Assembly (NCBI GenBank): GCA_964639895.1
Contig: CAZXEJ010000010.1
Location: forward strand, 1 to 56,934
Source of the DNA: CAZXEJ01 sp964639895
GTDB lineage: Bacteria; Desulfobacterota_D; UBA1144; Nemesobacterales; JADFKM01
Length of the DNA stretch: 56,934 nucleotides
Direction of reading: 5' to 3'
Below the pieces are notes generated by a model that saw only the letters and a list, made by a program, of their open reading frames with translations, did no database searches and was not told the origin of the DNA. The number at the start of each line of letters is the position of its first letter. Position 1 is the stretch's first letter. Made by a program: the position numbers and the translations under genes. This document shows, in pieces, positions 18,414 through 26,446 of the stretch.

Positions 18414-19268
18414 CTAGGATGCGGCGCTCATCCTGGCCGAGGCCAGCGTGTTCCACAGCAACATCGCTATCGTCATGGGTCCCACCCCGCCCGGCACGGG
18501 GGTGATATAGGCCGCCCTCTGCCGGGCCGCCTCGAACTCGACGTCGCCCGTGAGCTTGCCCTCTGGGGTCCTGTTTATACCCACATCGACTACGGCCGCA
18601 CCCTCTTTTATCATGTCGCCCTTGATAAAGTTTGCCCTGCCCACGGCCGCAACCAGTATGTCGGCCCTGCGGCACACGTCGGCCAGCTCCTTCGTCCTGG
18701 AGTGGCACACCGTAACGGTTGCGTTCCTGTGGAGGAGCAGCATGGCAACGGGCTTGCCGACGATGTTGCTCCTTCCCACGACGACCGCCTCGGCCCCCTC
18801 GATCTTTACCCCGTAGGTGTCGAGCAGCCTCAGGATGCCGTTCGGCGTGCAGGGAGCGAAGCGGGGCTTGCCCTGGACCAGAAGGCCCACGTTCTCGGGG
18901 TGGAAGCCGTCTACGTCCTTCAGGGGAGATACGGCCCTCAGGACGCGCGACTCGTCTATGTGGTCGGGTAGGGGGAGCTGTACGAGTATACCGTGTATGG
19001 CGGAGTTCGAATTGAGCGAGTCGATCAAAGCCAGCAACTCTTCCTCGCTCGTATCTGCCGGCAGGTCGTGTTCCTCCGAATAGATGCCTGCCTCGCTGCA
19101 CGCCTTGCGCTTGTTCCTCACGTATATCTTCGATGCCGGATCGTCCCCCACCACGACGGCCGCTAGCCCAGGTACGACACCAGTCCGCTCCTTGAGCTCC
19201 CTTACTCCGTCGGCTATCTCCTCCCTCGTTCGACGCGCAACCAGTTTTCCGTCCATGATCTCACCCAT
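18414..19268 (-). CDS. folD: Bifunctional methylenetetrahydrofolate dehydrogenase/cyclohydrolase
   Basis: Encodes 284 residues. SKIYVRNKRKACSEAGI carries the catalytic Tyr and Lys, QLPLPDHID and DVDGFHPENVG are family signatures, and VVVGRSNIVGKPVAMLL is the NADP-binding loop. PVPGGVGPMTIAMLL is the C-terminal signature. FolD oxidises methylene-THF to methenyl-THF and hydrolyses it to formyl-THF, feeding purine and fMet synthesis. GGGAGGACAAG precedes the ATG at 19268 and lies within the end of thiD. The two genes overlap by 8 nt and are translationally coupled. Confidence 0.97.
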   Translation of the reverse strand: MGEIMDGKLVARRTREEIADGVRELKERTGVVPGLAAVVVGDDPASKIYVRNKRKACSEAGIYSEEHDLPADTSEEELLALIDSLNSNSAIHGILVQLPLPDHIDESRVLRAVSPLKDVDGFHPENVGLLVQGKPRFAPCTPNGILRLLDTYGVKIEGAEAVVVGRSNIVGKPVAMLLLHRNATVTVCHSRTKELADVCRRADILVAAVGRANFIKGDMIKEGAAVVDVGINRTPEGKLTGDVEFEAARQRAAYITPVPGGVGPMTIAMLLWNTLASARMSAAS

Positions 19269-20094
19269 CTTGTCCTCCCTGTGGTCGGTCTTTGAGCCGC
19301 ATGGTCCAGAAGTGGTTGAGGGGGCCGTGTCCGCCCCCCAAGTTGAGCGCCGTCCTTATGGCCTCGGTTACGTACGCCTTGGCCTTGACGACGGCCTCCC
19401 TGGGGTCACACCCGAGGGCCAGGTAGGCGCATATGGCAGCCGAGAGTGTACAGCCGGCCCCATGAGTGTTCTTGGTGTGTACCCTCACGGAACTCAGCTC
19501 CTCGAACCTATCGCCGTCATAGATCAGATCGAGAGCGGCATCGCTCCATGCGGCGTCCCCCCCGGTGATGAGCACGAACCGGGGCCCCATCGAGGCGATT
19601 CTGCGAGCCGCTTCCCTCATCTGAGCGATCCCCGCCACCTCGACGCCGGCCAGCGAGCGCGCCTCGTGGACGTTAGGGGTTACGATCAGGGCCAGCGGGA
19701 AGAGCCTTTCGACCATCGAGTGCACGGCATCCTCGTCGAGCAGCCTGTGCCCGCTCTTCGACACCATCACCGGGTCGATGACCAGGCGTTCCACGGCGTG
19801 TGCCCTCATCCTGTCTGCCACGGCATCCACGATCCATCGGTTGGCTAGCATGCCTATCTTTACGGCGTCGGCACCTATGTCGCCGAGGACCGCGTCGATC
19901 TGGGCCGCGACCAGGCGGGGCTCTACGTCGAGGCGGTCTATGACGCCTAGCGTGTTCTGGGCCGTGACGGAGGTGACGGCGCAGGTGCCGTAGACGCCGA
20001 GTGCGGCAAACGTCTTGAGGTCGGCCTGCACCCCCGCGCCGCCCCCCGAATCGGAGCCCGCTACGGTGAGCGCCGTGGGCATGGGCCGAGCCAT
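19261..20094 (-). CDS. thiD: Hydroxymethylpyrimidine/phosphomethylpyrimidine kinase ThiD
   Basis: Encodes 277 residues of the ribokinase fold. TVAGSDSGGGAGVQADLKTF is the N-terminal substrate loop and VHTKNTHGAGCTLSAAI is the anion hole with the catalytic Cys/Gly motif (GAGC). DPVMVSKSG and VTPNVHEA are further ThiD motifs. It phosphorylates HMP and HMP-P for thiamine synthesis; no other thi gene is nearby. It heads the thiD-folD transcript. The start has no Shine-Dalgarno, but a promoter lies immediately upstream (20101-20128), implying a leaderless message. Confidence 0.95.
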   Translation of the reverse strand: MARPMPTALTVAGSDSGGGAGVQADLKTFAALGVYGTCAVTSVTAQNTLGVIDRLDVEPRLVAAQIDAVLGDIGADAVKIGMLANRWIVDAVADRMRAHAVERLVIDPVMVSKSGHRLLDEDAVHSMVERLFPLALIVTPNVHEARSLAGVEVAGIAQMREAARRIASMGPRFVLITGGDAAWSDAALDLIYDGDRFEELSSVRVHTKNTHGAGCTLSAAICAYLALGCDPREAVVKAKAYVTEAIRTALNLGGGHGPLNHFWTMRLKDRPQGGQDG

Positions 20095-20100
20095 GGCAAT

Positions 20101-20128
20101 ATAATACAGCCATCCGCGGCGCTTTCAA
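20101..20128 (-). promoter_or_regulatory. thiD-folD promoter, apparently leaderless
   Basis: On the minus strand, TTGAAA (20128-20123), a 16-bp spacer and TATTAT (20106-20101) leave 6 nt before the ATG at 20094. Transcription should start at the A of the start codon. No purine-rich ribosome site can fit between. Confidence 0.65.
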
Positions 20129-20309
20129 TGCTGCCGCCTACGGCCATCGGCGGGGGGCGCCGCGGGGGTGCATAGGGTGTCGGTGGGGGCCGGGGTTGTG
20201 GTAGATTTATGGCTGGGGATGCGTGCGGCGCTTCCCCTGAGACCGTAAGCCCGTGCGATGAGCGGGCGCCCCCCGGTGGCGGACTCTCGCGCGGCGGAGG
20301 ACGGCTGAC

Positions 20310-21143
20310 GTGTCGATAAGGATGATCACTCTTCGGCTCTTGTTTCTCGGGTGTGTGGCCGTCTTCACCCCAGGGGCTGCCTCAAGCGCCGGGGAGGACG
20401 GCGTTCCGCCGCCCACCTCTCTCGAGCTCAAGTTGGTGGCCACCATCACCGAGGCCGCCGGCGGCGGAAAGGCCGTCATAAAGGATACGTCCTCGGGCGA
20501 GCTCGGGGTGTACAGGGAGGGCGACTACTTGGCCGTGTCCGGCTCCACCGGACCGGTGCGAGTGGTGAGAGTGTCTCGTTGCCGTGTGGTGATCGAGAGG
20601 GGCGACCGCCGTGAGTTACTTACGTGCCGCGCGGCCCCTTCTCCGTCCTACGTCTTGGTGCGCCGCGGCCTCGATCGTGCCCCGGCCTCGGGGGGCGTCC
20701 TCTCCAGGTTCCGGCTGGGCGTCGGAGTGGGGTCCGACCGTAGGGTTTCCACGCTCGACGAAGCCTCTCTTGCCGGCGCAAGCTGGCGCGGGGGCGTCGA
20801 CCCCTACGAGGTGAGGGTGGTGGGCGGCTCCGGGGTCGTTGTATCCAGTGGGGCGGCGGCTGGCGATAAGGGTGTGGTGTTCCGGGTGTCCCATCGCACA
20901 TGGGGCGATGCTGCGGCTCCGGGGTCGGGTTTTCCGGGCGTCCGAGTGCTTCGGGGGCTGCTGGAAGGCTTCTACGGTGGGACTCGTCCTCCCCTTGTGG
21001 ACTACAACGTCGTCACGTGGAGCGGCTTGATGCGCGGCCTTCTTCCTTCGGATGCCGCTTCGCCTTGGGCTTCACCGTTCGTCGGGGTCGAATACTATAC
21101 CTTCGCCCGCGACGTCGATGCGGAAGCCGGTCGAGAGCGGTGA
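20310..21143 (+). CDS. Exported protein with a GspC/PilP-like domain
   Basis: Encodes 277 residues. GGAGGA lies 10 nt before the GTG. An N-terminal signal peptide (MITLRLLFLGCVAVF, cut near AASS, ~residue 26) is followed by ~65 residues with the pattern LVATITEA, KAVIKD, YREGDYLAV, VVRVSRCRVVIERGDRRELL. This resembles the HR domain of type II secretion GspC and PilP, a small beta-barrel that contacts the secretin. The rest (about 110-277) is Gly/Val/Ser-rich and unrecognised. No secretin or other gsp gene is in the window. The GspC similarity is by eye only. Confidence 0.6.
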   Translation: MSIRMITLRLLFLGCVAVFTPGAASSAGEDGVPPPTSLELKLVATITEAAGGGKAVIKDTSSGELGVYREGDYLAVSGSTGPVRVVRVSRCRVVIERGDRRELLTCRAAPSPSYVLVRRGLDRAPASGGVLSRFRLGVGVGSDRRVSTLDEASLAGASWRGGVDPYEVRVVGGSGVVVSSGAAAGDKGVVFRVSHRTWGDAAAPGSGFPGVRVLRGLLEGFYGGTRPPLVDYNVVTWSGLMRGLLPSDAASPWASPFVGVEYYTFARDVDAEAGRER

Positions 21144-21168
21144 CTACGCCCTCCGGCAGCCGTGGGGT

Positions 21169-21198
21169 TTGACTATCGCGACGGCAGGGGTGTAGTAT
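21169..21198 (+). promoter_or_regulatory. Promoter of the antiporter gene
   Basis: TTGACT (21169-21174), an 18-bp spacer and TAGTAT (21193-21198) lie ~140 nt before the ATG, giving a long leader with no recognised riboswitch. Confidence 0.5.
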
Positions 21199-21341
21199 TA
21201 CTTTCTCGATATGCTTCCCTCCCGACGCCGCCGGGATCGCAGCGGCTTCGGGCCTCGGCGGAGCAGTCTAGCGTCCCGTGTGGCCGGCCGTCCTCGTTCC
21301 GAAGGGCCGTGCCGTCCCGCCTCTTGAGCATGGAGTAGGCA

Positions 21342-23144
21342 ATGACTGAACACGCCTTGATGGGTGCGGCCGCGGTGGTCGCCATAGGGATGTTCGCCCA
21401 GTGGGTCGGATGGCGTCTCCATGTGCCGTCGATACTGTTCCTTCTGGTTTTCGGCGTCATAGCGGGACCGCTCACCGGGGTGGTCGTTCCTGGGGAGATA
21501 TTGGGCCCGGCGCTGTTTCCCTTCGTGTCGCTCTCGGTGGCCGTAATACTGTTCGAGGGCGGTCTCTCCCTCAAGCTCAAGGACCTTCGCGAGGTGGGCG
21601 GGGCCATACGAAACCTCATCGTAATCGGCGTGCCCGCAACATGGGTGATGTGTACCGCGGCTGCCCACCTGTTGCTTGGTTTCGACCTTGCCCTCAGCTT
21701 GCTTTTCGGCGCGCTGCTCGTGATAACGGGGCCTACGGTCATCATGCCCATTCTCCGCCACTTGCGTCCCTCGGGCCGTGTGGAGGCGCTATCTAAGTGG
21801 GAGGGCATAGTGAACGACCCCATAGGGGTCATACTGGCCGTCCTCGTCTTCGAGGCCATTGCCGCCGGCGGCGGGGGAAGCGGTACGGCCGTCGTGGTGT
21901 GGGGTCTTATTAAGACCGTGTTTCTGGCCGTTTTGCTCGGCGTCGGCGGCGGGCTCCTGATGGAGAAGATGTTCAAGAACTACTGGATCCCCGACTTCCT
22001 CCACAACTTGCTCTCCCTCACGATGGTGGTGGCGGTCTACGTGGTGGCCAACGCCGTACAGAGGGAGTCGGGATTGCTGGCCGTCACGCTGATGGGGTTC
22101 TACTTCGCCAATCAGGAGTCGGTCGACATTCAGCACATAATGGAGTTCAAGGAGAACCTGCGCGTACTGCTCATCTCGGTGCTGTTCATTATTCTTGCGG
22201 CCCGCCTCTCGCCGGAGGACGTAAAGCACATAAACGCCTCTTCGCTCCTGTTCTTGGCCGTGCTCATAGTGCTCATCCGACCGCTCTCCGTGATGATTTC
22301 CACCCTGGGGTCCAACCTGTGTTGGCGCGAGCGTCTGTTCCTTTCCTTGTTGGCGCCCCGCGGGATAGTGGCTGCGGCCACATCCTCGGTATTCGCCCTC
22401 GCCTTGATGGATATGGGAATGGGGATGGCCGAGCGTCTTCTGGCAGTAACCTTCCTCGTCATAGTGGGGACGGTCACGTTCTACGGACTCATCATATCGC
22501 CGGTGGCAAGGCTGCTGGGGCTGGCCGACCCCGACCCGCAGGGGGTGCTGTTCGTGGGGGCGCACGACTGGGCGAGGAGGATGGCCAAGGTATTGCACGA
22601 CGAGGGGTTCTACGTGATGCTCGTCGATTCGAACTGGATGCACGTTACGGCCGCCATGGGTGAGGGCCTGAGGGCGAGACACGGTAACGTGCTTTCCCCC
22701 CTGCTTGCCGACGAGATAGAGCTCAGCAAGATAGGCAAGCTGTTCGCCGTGACCAGCAACGACGAGGTGAATTCCCTCGCGGCGCTCCATTTCTCGGACG
22801 TGCTCGACCGCTCCGAGGTGTACCAGCTGAGTCCCGCAGCCGGCGGCGACGGGGGCTCGGACATCGCCGTCCCACGCCGCCTGCGAGGCCGTATACTTTT
22901 CGATCTCTCGCTCACCTACGCCAGACTTTCTCGGCTGTTCGAGGCGGGTGGCACCATCGAGAAGCTCACCGTCGAGGAGGGGTTCTCGATGGATGAGTTT
23001 GCGGCTTCGGCCACGGCTACGATTGTCCCCCTCTTCCTTCTGAGGCCGGGCCAGCTGCTTGTCTTTACGGCCGATATGAAGCCCACTGCACGACAGGGCT
23101 CGGTTCTGGTATATCTCAAGGTCTCTGCCTCCGAGGGCGTCTAG
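21342..23144 (+). CDS. CPA1-type cation:proton antiporter with TrkA-N-like C-terminal domain
   Basis: Encodes 600 residues. About 12 hydrophobic segments fill residues 5-395. FEGGLSL and the WEGIVNDPIGV loop with the Asn-Asp pair are typical of electroneutral NhaP/CPA1 Na+/H+ or K+/H+ exchangers. From ~400 a cytosolic domain (GVLFVGAHDWARRMAKVL, VMLVDSN, ARHGNVLSP, AVTSNDEVNSLAAL) has the Rossmann layout of TrkA-N/RCK nucleotide-binding domains, although the glycine loop is degenerate. A TrkA-C-like end follows. It exports cations and takes in protons at the inner membrane, probably gated by a nucleotide. GGAG precedes the ATG. Confidence 0.93.
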   Translation: MTEHALMGAAAVVAIGMFAQWVGWRLHVPSILFLLVFGVIAGPLTGVVVPGEILGPALFPFVSLSVAVILFEGGLSLKLKDLREVGGAIRNLIVIGVPATWVMCTAAAHLLLGFDLALSLLFGALLVITGPTVIMPILRHLRPSGRVEALSKWEGIVNDPIGVILAVLVFEAIAAGGGGSGTAVVVWGLIKTVFLAVLLGVGGGLLMEKMFKNYWIPDFLHNLLSLTMVVAVYVVANAVQRESGLLAVTLMGFYFANQESVDIQHIMEFKENLRVLLISVLFIILAARLSPEDVKHINASSLLFLAVLIVLIRPLSVMISTLGSNLCWRERLFLSLLAPRGIVAAATSSVFALALMDMGMGMAERLLAVTFLVIVGTVTFYGLIISPVARLLGLADPDPQGVLFVGAHDWARRMAKVLHDEGFYVMLVDSNWMHVTAAMGEGLRARHGNVLSPLLADEIELSKIGKLFAVTSNDEVNSLAALHFSDVLDRSEVYQLSPAAGGDGGSDIAVPRRLRGRILFDLSLTYARLSRLFEAGGTIEKLTVEEGFSMDEFAASATATIVPLFLLRPGQLLVFTADMKPTARQGSVLVYLKVSASEGV

Positions 23145-23446
23145 TGGAACAACGCCACGGCTTTTTTAATTTTTAACACCTGCGTTGGGTGTGACCGCCT
23201 GAGGGTGCCGTCTGGTATGCCCCGGTCCTCGATCGAACTCGCACTTCGATAGCGCCTTGGATTGAGCTCCGCCGCTTCCACCGTTGGGTTTAGCACCTTA
23301 TTCCGCGTACCCATCGGCGCCGCTGGGTGGTGGGGCTGGGGAGTGATCCCGCTCCTTCCACGGCGCGGGCCTTCCCCACAGTGGGGTGGGTGTCGGGGTA
23401 TGCATGGTGCCCGTGCTACTCCAGGTGGGGACATGTCCCCTCTTGG
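23145..23446. other. Gene-free gap after the antiporter
   Basis: About 300 nt between the convergent antiporter and lipoprotein genes. I see no coding frame of quality and no strong terminator; a T-run at 23161-23173 follows the antiporter stop but without a clear stem. Confidence 0.4.
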
Positions 23447-23611
23447 TTAATGCTCCTTCTCCACGGGCGATTGGAGCTTGAAACCCTGGTCGCGGAGGAT
23501 GTAGCCGCCCGCACCCCCAACCGCGGCACCCGCGAGGAAGGCGCACCCGCTGGCCCAGAGGAGCAGGAAGGCCGCGGCCACCGAGACTGCAGCAATCTTT
23601 CGTCTGTTCAC
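23447..23611 (-). CDS. 54-residue glycine-zipper lipoprotein
   Basis: A very short gene read directly from the minus strand. It has a GTG start with GAGGAGG 8 nt upstream, MNRRKIAAVSVAAAFLLLWA as the signal peptide and SGC as a lipobox-like cleavage site (Cys23). The mature part is AFLAGAAVGGAGGYILRDQG followed by FKLQSPVEKEH. The AxxxGxxGG pattern is a glycine zipper, and a GYxxRDxGxxxQSP-type ending is, from memory, shared by small deltaproteobacterial lipoproteins. It is probably anchored in the outer membrane; function unknown. The lipobox -3 residue is Ala rather than Leu, which lowers certainty slightly. Confidence 0.75.
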   Translation of the reverse strand: MNRRKIAAVSVAAAFLLLWASGCAFLAGAAVGGAGGYILRDQGFKLQSPVEKEH

Positions 23612-23950
23612 TTGTAGGTCCTCCTCGTTTGGATGTAGTGCGGTGCCCCAGGTGCACCGGTAGTGGGGGTGGCTTTAGAAAGGGGGAATCGTAGAAGAAG
23701 TTTAACAGCGGGCGGGGAAGAATCAAACGTCCGGTGTGTGTGGAGTGGAGGGGTCGTTGCTTTAACGGATATCGCACCCCGAACGCCTATCTCTCCCCCC
23801 GCCGGAGTGGGCGGTGCCGGATGTGACGATGGGAAAAGCGCACTCGGGGTCGTACTACGAGGCCGGACTTTCTGGGGGCGCGTGCCTCCAACCGTCACGG
23901 AACTTCTTTGAAGCGCAGTTGCCACTCCCGGCGGCAGTAGACGGCGACTC
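23612..23950. other. Gene-free gap upstream of the lipoprotein gene
   Basis: About 340 nt. It should hold the lipoprotein promoter: on the minus strand a TTGATT...TAAACT pair spaced by 16 bp occurs near 23700-23730 but is weak. No coding frame or RNA gene is evident. Confidence 0.35.
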
Positions 23951-24949
23951 TCACCCTAACGCCCGTGCCACGGCATCAAGCACGCGTTCGTGAATCTCGC
24001 CGTTCGTCGCCACTACCCCTCGGAGCTCTAGGGTGCCGTCGTCGGTTGCGAACGAGGGGATGCGCCCCTCCAGATCCGTCACCCTGCCGCCCGCCTCGGT
24101 TGCTATGAGGAATCCGGCCGCGTGGTCCCACACCTTCTCCTTGTGCCCGCCCTTTGTGGGAAGGCGCAGGTAGAGGGGGGAATCGCCGCGTGCGAGGACG
24201 GCGTACTTGCCTTGGCCGTCCATACGCAGGGGAGGGGCCTCCATTCCCAGTAGCCGTGCGATGCGGCGGGCGTACTCGTGCGAGGAGTGGGTGGGTTCGA
24301 CCGATTCCAGGTAAGCGCAGCGCGCAATATCGGCACCCTTGCATACGGAGATGCGCCTCTCCGGGGATTCCCCCTCGAGTGGGGCCATGAAGGCTCCTTG
24401 GCCTCGGACGGCCACGTAAAGCGTGCCGTCTCCCTCTGCTTTCTCGACGGTCTCCGGCCCAGGGCCGAGGTTGGGGCACCCCATGGCGGCCACGACCACT
24501 TCTCCTTCCTCTACGAGGGCCACGGCGACTGCATACTGGCCGCCGCGAAGGAACCCCTTGGTGCCGTCTATGGGGTCTACGGTCCAGAATCGGCGTATGC
24601 CGGCGTAACCCTTTCTCTTGCCGTGGTCGATGAGGCGGCCGAGGTCGGCGCTCCGCACGAGGTGGCCGCTTCGGCGGAGGGCTTCGATCGCGCCCGTGGC
24701 GAGCTCCTCGCCAGCGGGGCCGGCCAGGATGGAGCTTTGCTCTTCCGAGAGAACCGGGTCATGGGGGAAGCGCTCTTGCAGGGTCGCGTTTATGAGCACC
24801 TGCGACGCAAGGTCTGCTACGGTGACGGGTGAGAGGTCACTCTTCTCGGCCCGTCGGAAAGGGCCGATGGCCTTCTGGAGCCTCCTGCACAAACGGGCCG
24901 CCTTTCGAACGGCCTCGACGGCCGTGGCGCGTTCCACTTGGTATCCCAT
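23951..24949 (-). CDS. HAL2-type 3'(2'),5'-bisphosphate nucleotidase (inositol monophosphatase superfamily)
   Basis: Encodes 332 residues. DPVLSEEQS has the metal-binding Glu-Glu, VDPIDGTKGFLRGGQYAVAV is the main metal motif, and WDHAAGFLIATEAGG is the second. The GTKGFLRG.QYAV form is that of the yeast HAL2/plant SAL1 branch rather than CysQ proper. The enzyme removes the 3'-phosphate from PAP/PAPS, a by-product of sulfate activation. Na+ and Li+ inhibit HAL2, so its position near a cation antiporter is noteworthy but may be chance. No strong ribosome site precedes the ATG. A TATAAT lies 41 nt upstream. Confidence 0.88.
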   Translation of the reverse strand: MGYQVERATAVEAVRKAARLCRRLQKAIGPFRRAEKSDLSPVTVADLASQVLINATLQERFPHDPVLSEEQSSILAGPAGEELATGAIEALRRSGHLVRSADLGRLIDHGKRKGYAGIRRFWTVDPIDGTKGFLRGGQYAVAVALVEEGEVVVAAMGCPNLGPGPETVEKAEGDGTLYVAVRGQGAFMAPLEGESPERRISVCKGADIARCAYLESVEPTHSSHEYARRIARLLGMEAPPLRMDGQGKYAVLARGDSPLYLRLPTKGGHKEKVWDHAAGFLIATEAGGRVTDLEGRIPSFATDDGTLELRGVVATNGEIHERVLDAVARALG

Positions 24950-24990
24950 GAGATGCTTGTAAGCCGAATTTGTCCTGGATGCAGGATACC

Positions 24991-24996
24991 ATTATA
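24991..24996 (-). promoter_or_regulatory. -10 box of the HAL2-type phosphatase gene
   Basis: Minus-strand TATAAT in a GTGTATAATGG context, 41 nt before the start codon. No good -35 is present. Confidence 0.45.
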
Positions 24997-25002
24997 CACC
25001 AT

Positions 25003-25547
25003 GAATCGGACTCCGCCCGTGCCCCGGCGGGTGGCGGAACGGTGCAGCTCGGGGGGATGGCCTTCCCAAGCGGCCCATGCGTGTGGGAGTGGGCCCTATT
25101 CCCAGCCGTGAGGTTTTAGGTTCGAGGTGTTGAGCGTGGATGTGGTCCGGGCGGAGGGTGCGCCGGTTGGGGCTCGGGTTATGGGGGCTGGAACCGCCTG
25201 ATGGGGCGGCCGCTACTGCTCGGGGGAACCCGCGGTCGTCCCTTGGGGGTCCGCGCCCACGGCGCCGCGTGCCGAGGGGGGAAGACGTGGATACACGTCC
25301 CAGCGGGTGTCATGGTCGTGTGGGTCGGGTAGTGGTCCCGATCGGGTCGCTCCCCACTCCATGGGAGATGCATTGAGGCGGTGCACGGGCCGCGGCCTCG
25401 TCTCCACGTGACGGCACGGCCTCTTGTGCGAGTGTGAGCCCTGTTGTCCGCTTCTGCTTTGTGAGCCTCACACCTCGCTCTTTCTTTCCAGCCGCCGCAC
25501 TCTACGGCGCGCGGGAGGGTGCGGACGTTCTTTTTTGCACCCACCTG
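25003..25547. other. Gene-free, G/T-rich stretch
   Basis: About 545 nt with no credible gene. The + strand is strongly G-rich up to ~25430. A 6-bp stem (GGCCCA 25072-25077, TGGGCC 25090-25095) is the only clear hairpin. The region ends at the CBS-gene promoter. Confidence 0.4.
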
Positions 25548-25556
25548 TGATACAAT
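25548..25556 (+). promoter_or_regulatory. Extended -10 promoter of the CBS gene
   Basis: TGATACAAT is an extended -10 (TGnTACAAT), which can work with a poor -35; TTCTTT lies at 17-bp spacing. The predicted leader is ~38 nt and ends in GGGGGAGGTG before the ATG. Confidence 0.55.
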
Positions 25557-25600
25557 TGAATATGTGACAGGGTAAATCTTTGTTCTGGGGGAGGTGGCGT

Positions 25601-26068
25601 ATGCTGGAGAACATCACGGTAAGAGACATCGTGGGCAAGCGGGACGATATCTGGTACGTCGAGGCCGACGATACTGCCGACGTCGCTGCGCTCAAGATAA
25701 AGAACTACAAGATACGTACCCTGGGGGTGCTCAAAGACGGCAAGCTGGTAGGCGTAGTAGGCAACAACGACTTCGCTCGCAAGGTGGTGGCTCAGGGCAG
25801 GATACCGAGCGAGGTGAAGGTCTCGGAGATAATGACCACCGACTTGAAGACGGTCACCTTGGACACCCCATTCATGGAGTGTTTGAGTTTGATGGAGAAG
25901 CACCACATAACCCATCTGGTCGTGCTTGACGACGAGGGCAAATACCATGGTATGATTTCATGGCACGATCTCCAGAAGAGGCTGGTCAAGGCACTCAAGA
26001 GCAAGCTGGACCTCCTGGAGGAATACGTGTTCGGGCCGGGCGTCGTACAGGATGCCGACCGCCCTTAG
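25601..26068 (+). CDS. CBS-domain pair protein
   Basis: Encodes 155 residues consisting almost wholly of two CBS motifs: residues ~5-60 (VRDIVGKRDDIWYVEADDT, then TLGVLKDGKLVGVVGNNDF) and ~72-130 (VSEIMTTDLKTVTLDTPFME, then HLVVLDDEGKYHGMISWHDL). CBS pairs bind AMP, ATP, SAM or related nucleotides and usually sense energy state. With no attached enzyme, this is a stand-alone sensor with an unknown partner. GGGGGAGGTG sits 5 nt from the ATG, so the upstream start at 25580 is not needed. The tail-anchored protein gene follows after 39 nt and may be co-transcribed. Confidence 0.93.
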   Translation: MLENITVRDIVGKRDDIWYVEADDTADVAALKIKNYKIRTLGVLKDGKLVGVVGNNDFARKVVAQGRIPSEVKVSEIMTTDLKTVTLDTPFMECLSLMEKHHITHLVVLDDEGKYHGMISWHDLQKRLVKALKSKLDLLEEYVFGPGVVQDADRP

Positions 26069-26107
26069 CGTCCACTCTGAAAAAAGCGTCGAGGTGTGTA
26101 CGTACCG

Positions 26108-26296
26108 ATGGAAGAGGAAAAGGTAGAAGTTTCGGAAGAGGCCTCTCAAGAGACTCCAAAGGTGGAGGAGAAGCCCCGTGGGGTGGCGAGAGTTCCCAAC
26201 CGGGAAAAGGGAGCCATGCACTCTCCTCCATACGTGATGATGGTGGCCTACATCTTGATGGCCATCCTGAGCGTAGTGCTTGCAAAGCTTAGTTGA
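26108..26296 (+). CDS. Small tail-anchored membrane protein, unknown
   Basis: Encodes 62 residues. The N-terminal half is acidic, Glu/Lys-rich and probably disordered (MEEEKVEVSEEASQETPKVE). The C-terminal ~20 residues are one membrane helix (VMMVAYILMAILSVVLAKLS), so the charged part faces the cytoplasm. GAGGTG lies upstream of the ATG; a GTG at 26096 would add four residues. No family recognised. Its position after the CBS gene suggests a pair. Confidence 0.6.
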   Translation: MEEEKVEVSEEASQETPKVEEKPRGVARVPNREKGAMHSPPYVMMVAYILMAILSVVLAKLS

Positions 26297-26446
26297 ACGC
26301 CGTCTCTTGCGGCCCTGCTTGAACGAGATCCCAACGAGGTCCCTATGAATGGCTCTCCCACCGGCCACGCCGCAGGTGTGCCTGAGTGGGATGCGGAGTG
26401 CGGGGGGCCGGGTTCTCTGGGTGGGCTCGGCTAGTGTCCGTGCTCT

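Noticed and set aside
23210..23260. TTCGATC-like T-loop on the minus strand suggesting a tRNA
   Set aside because: The flanking bases cannot form a T-stem and no cloverleaf fits.
24961..25000. Possible tmRNA-like or tRNA-like sequence upstream of the HAL2-type gene
   Set aside because: No acceptor stem pairing or T-arm; it is simply the gene's promoter and leader.
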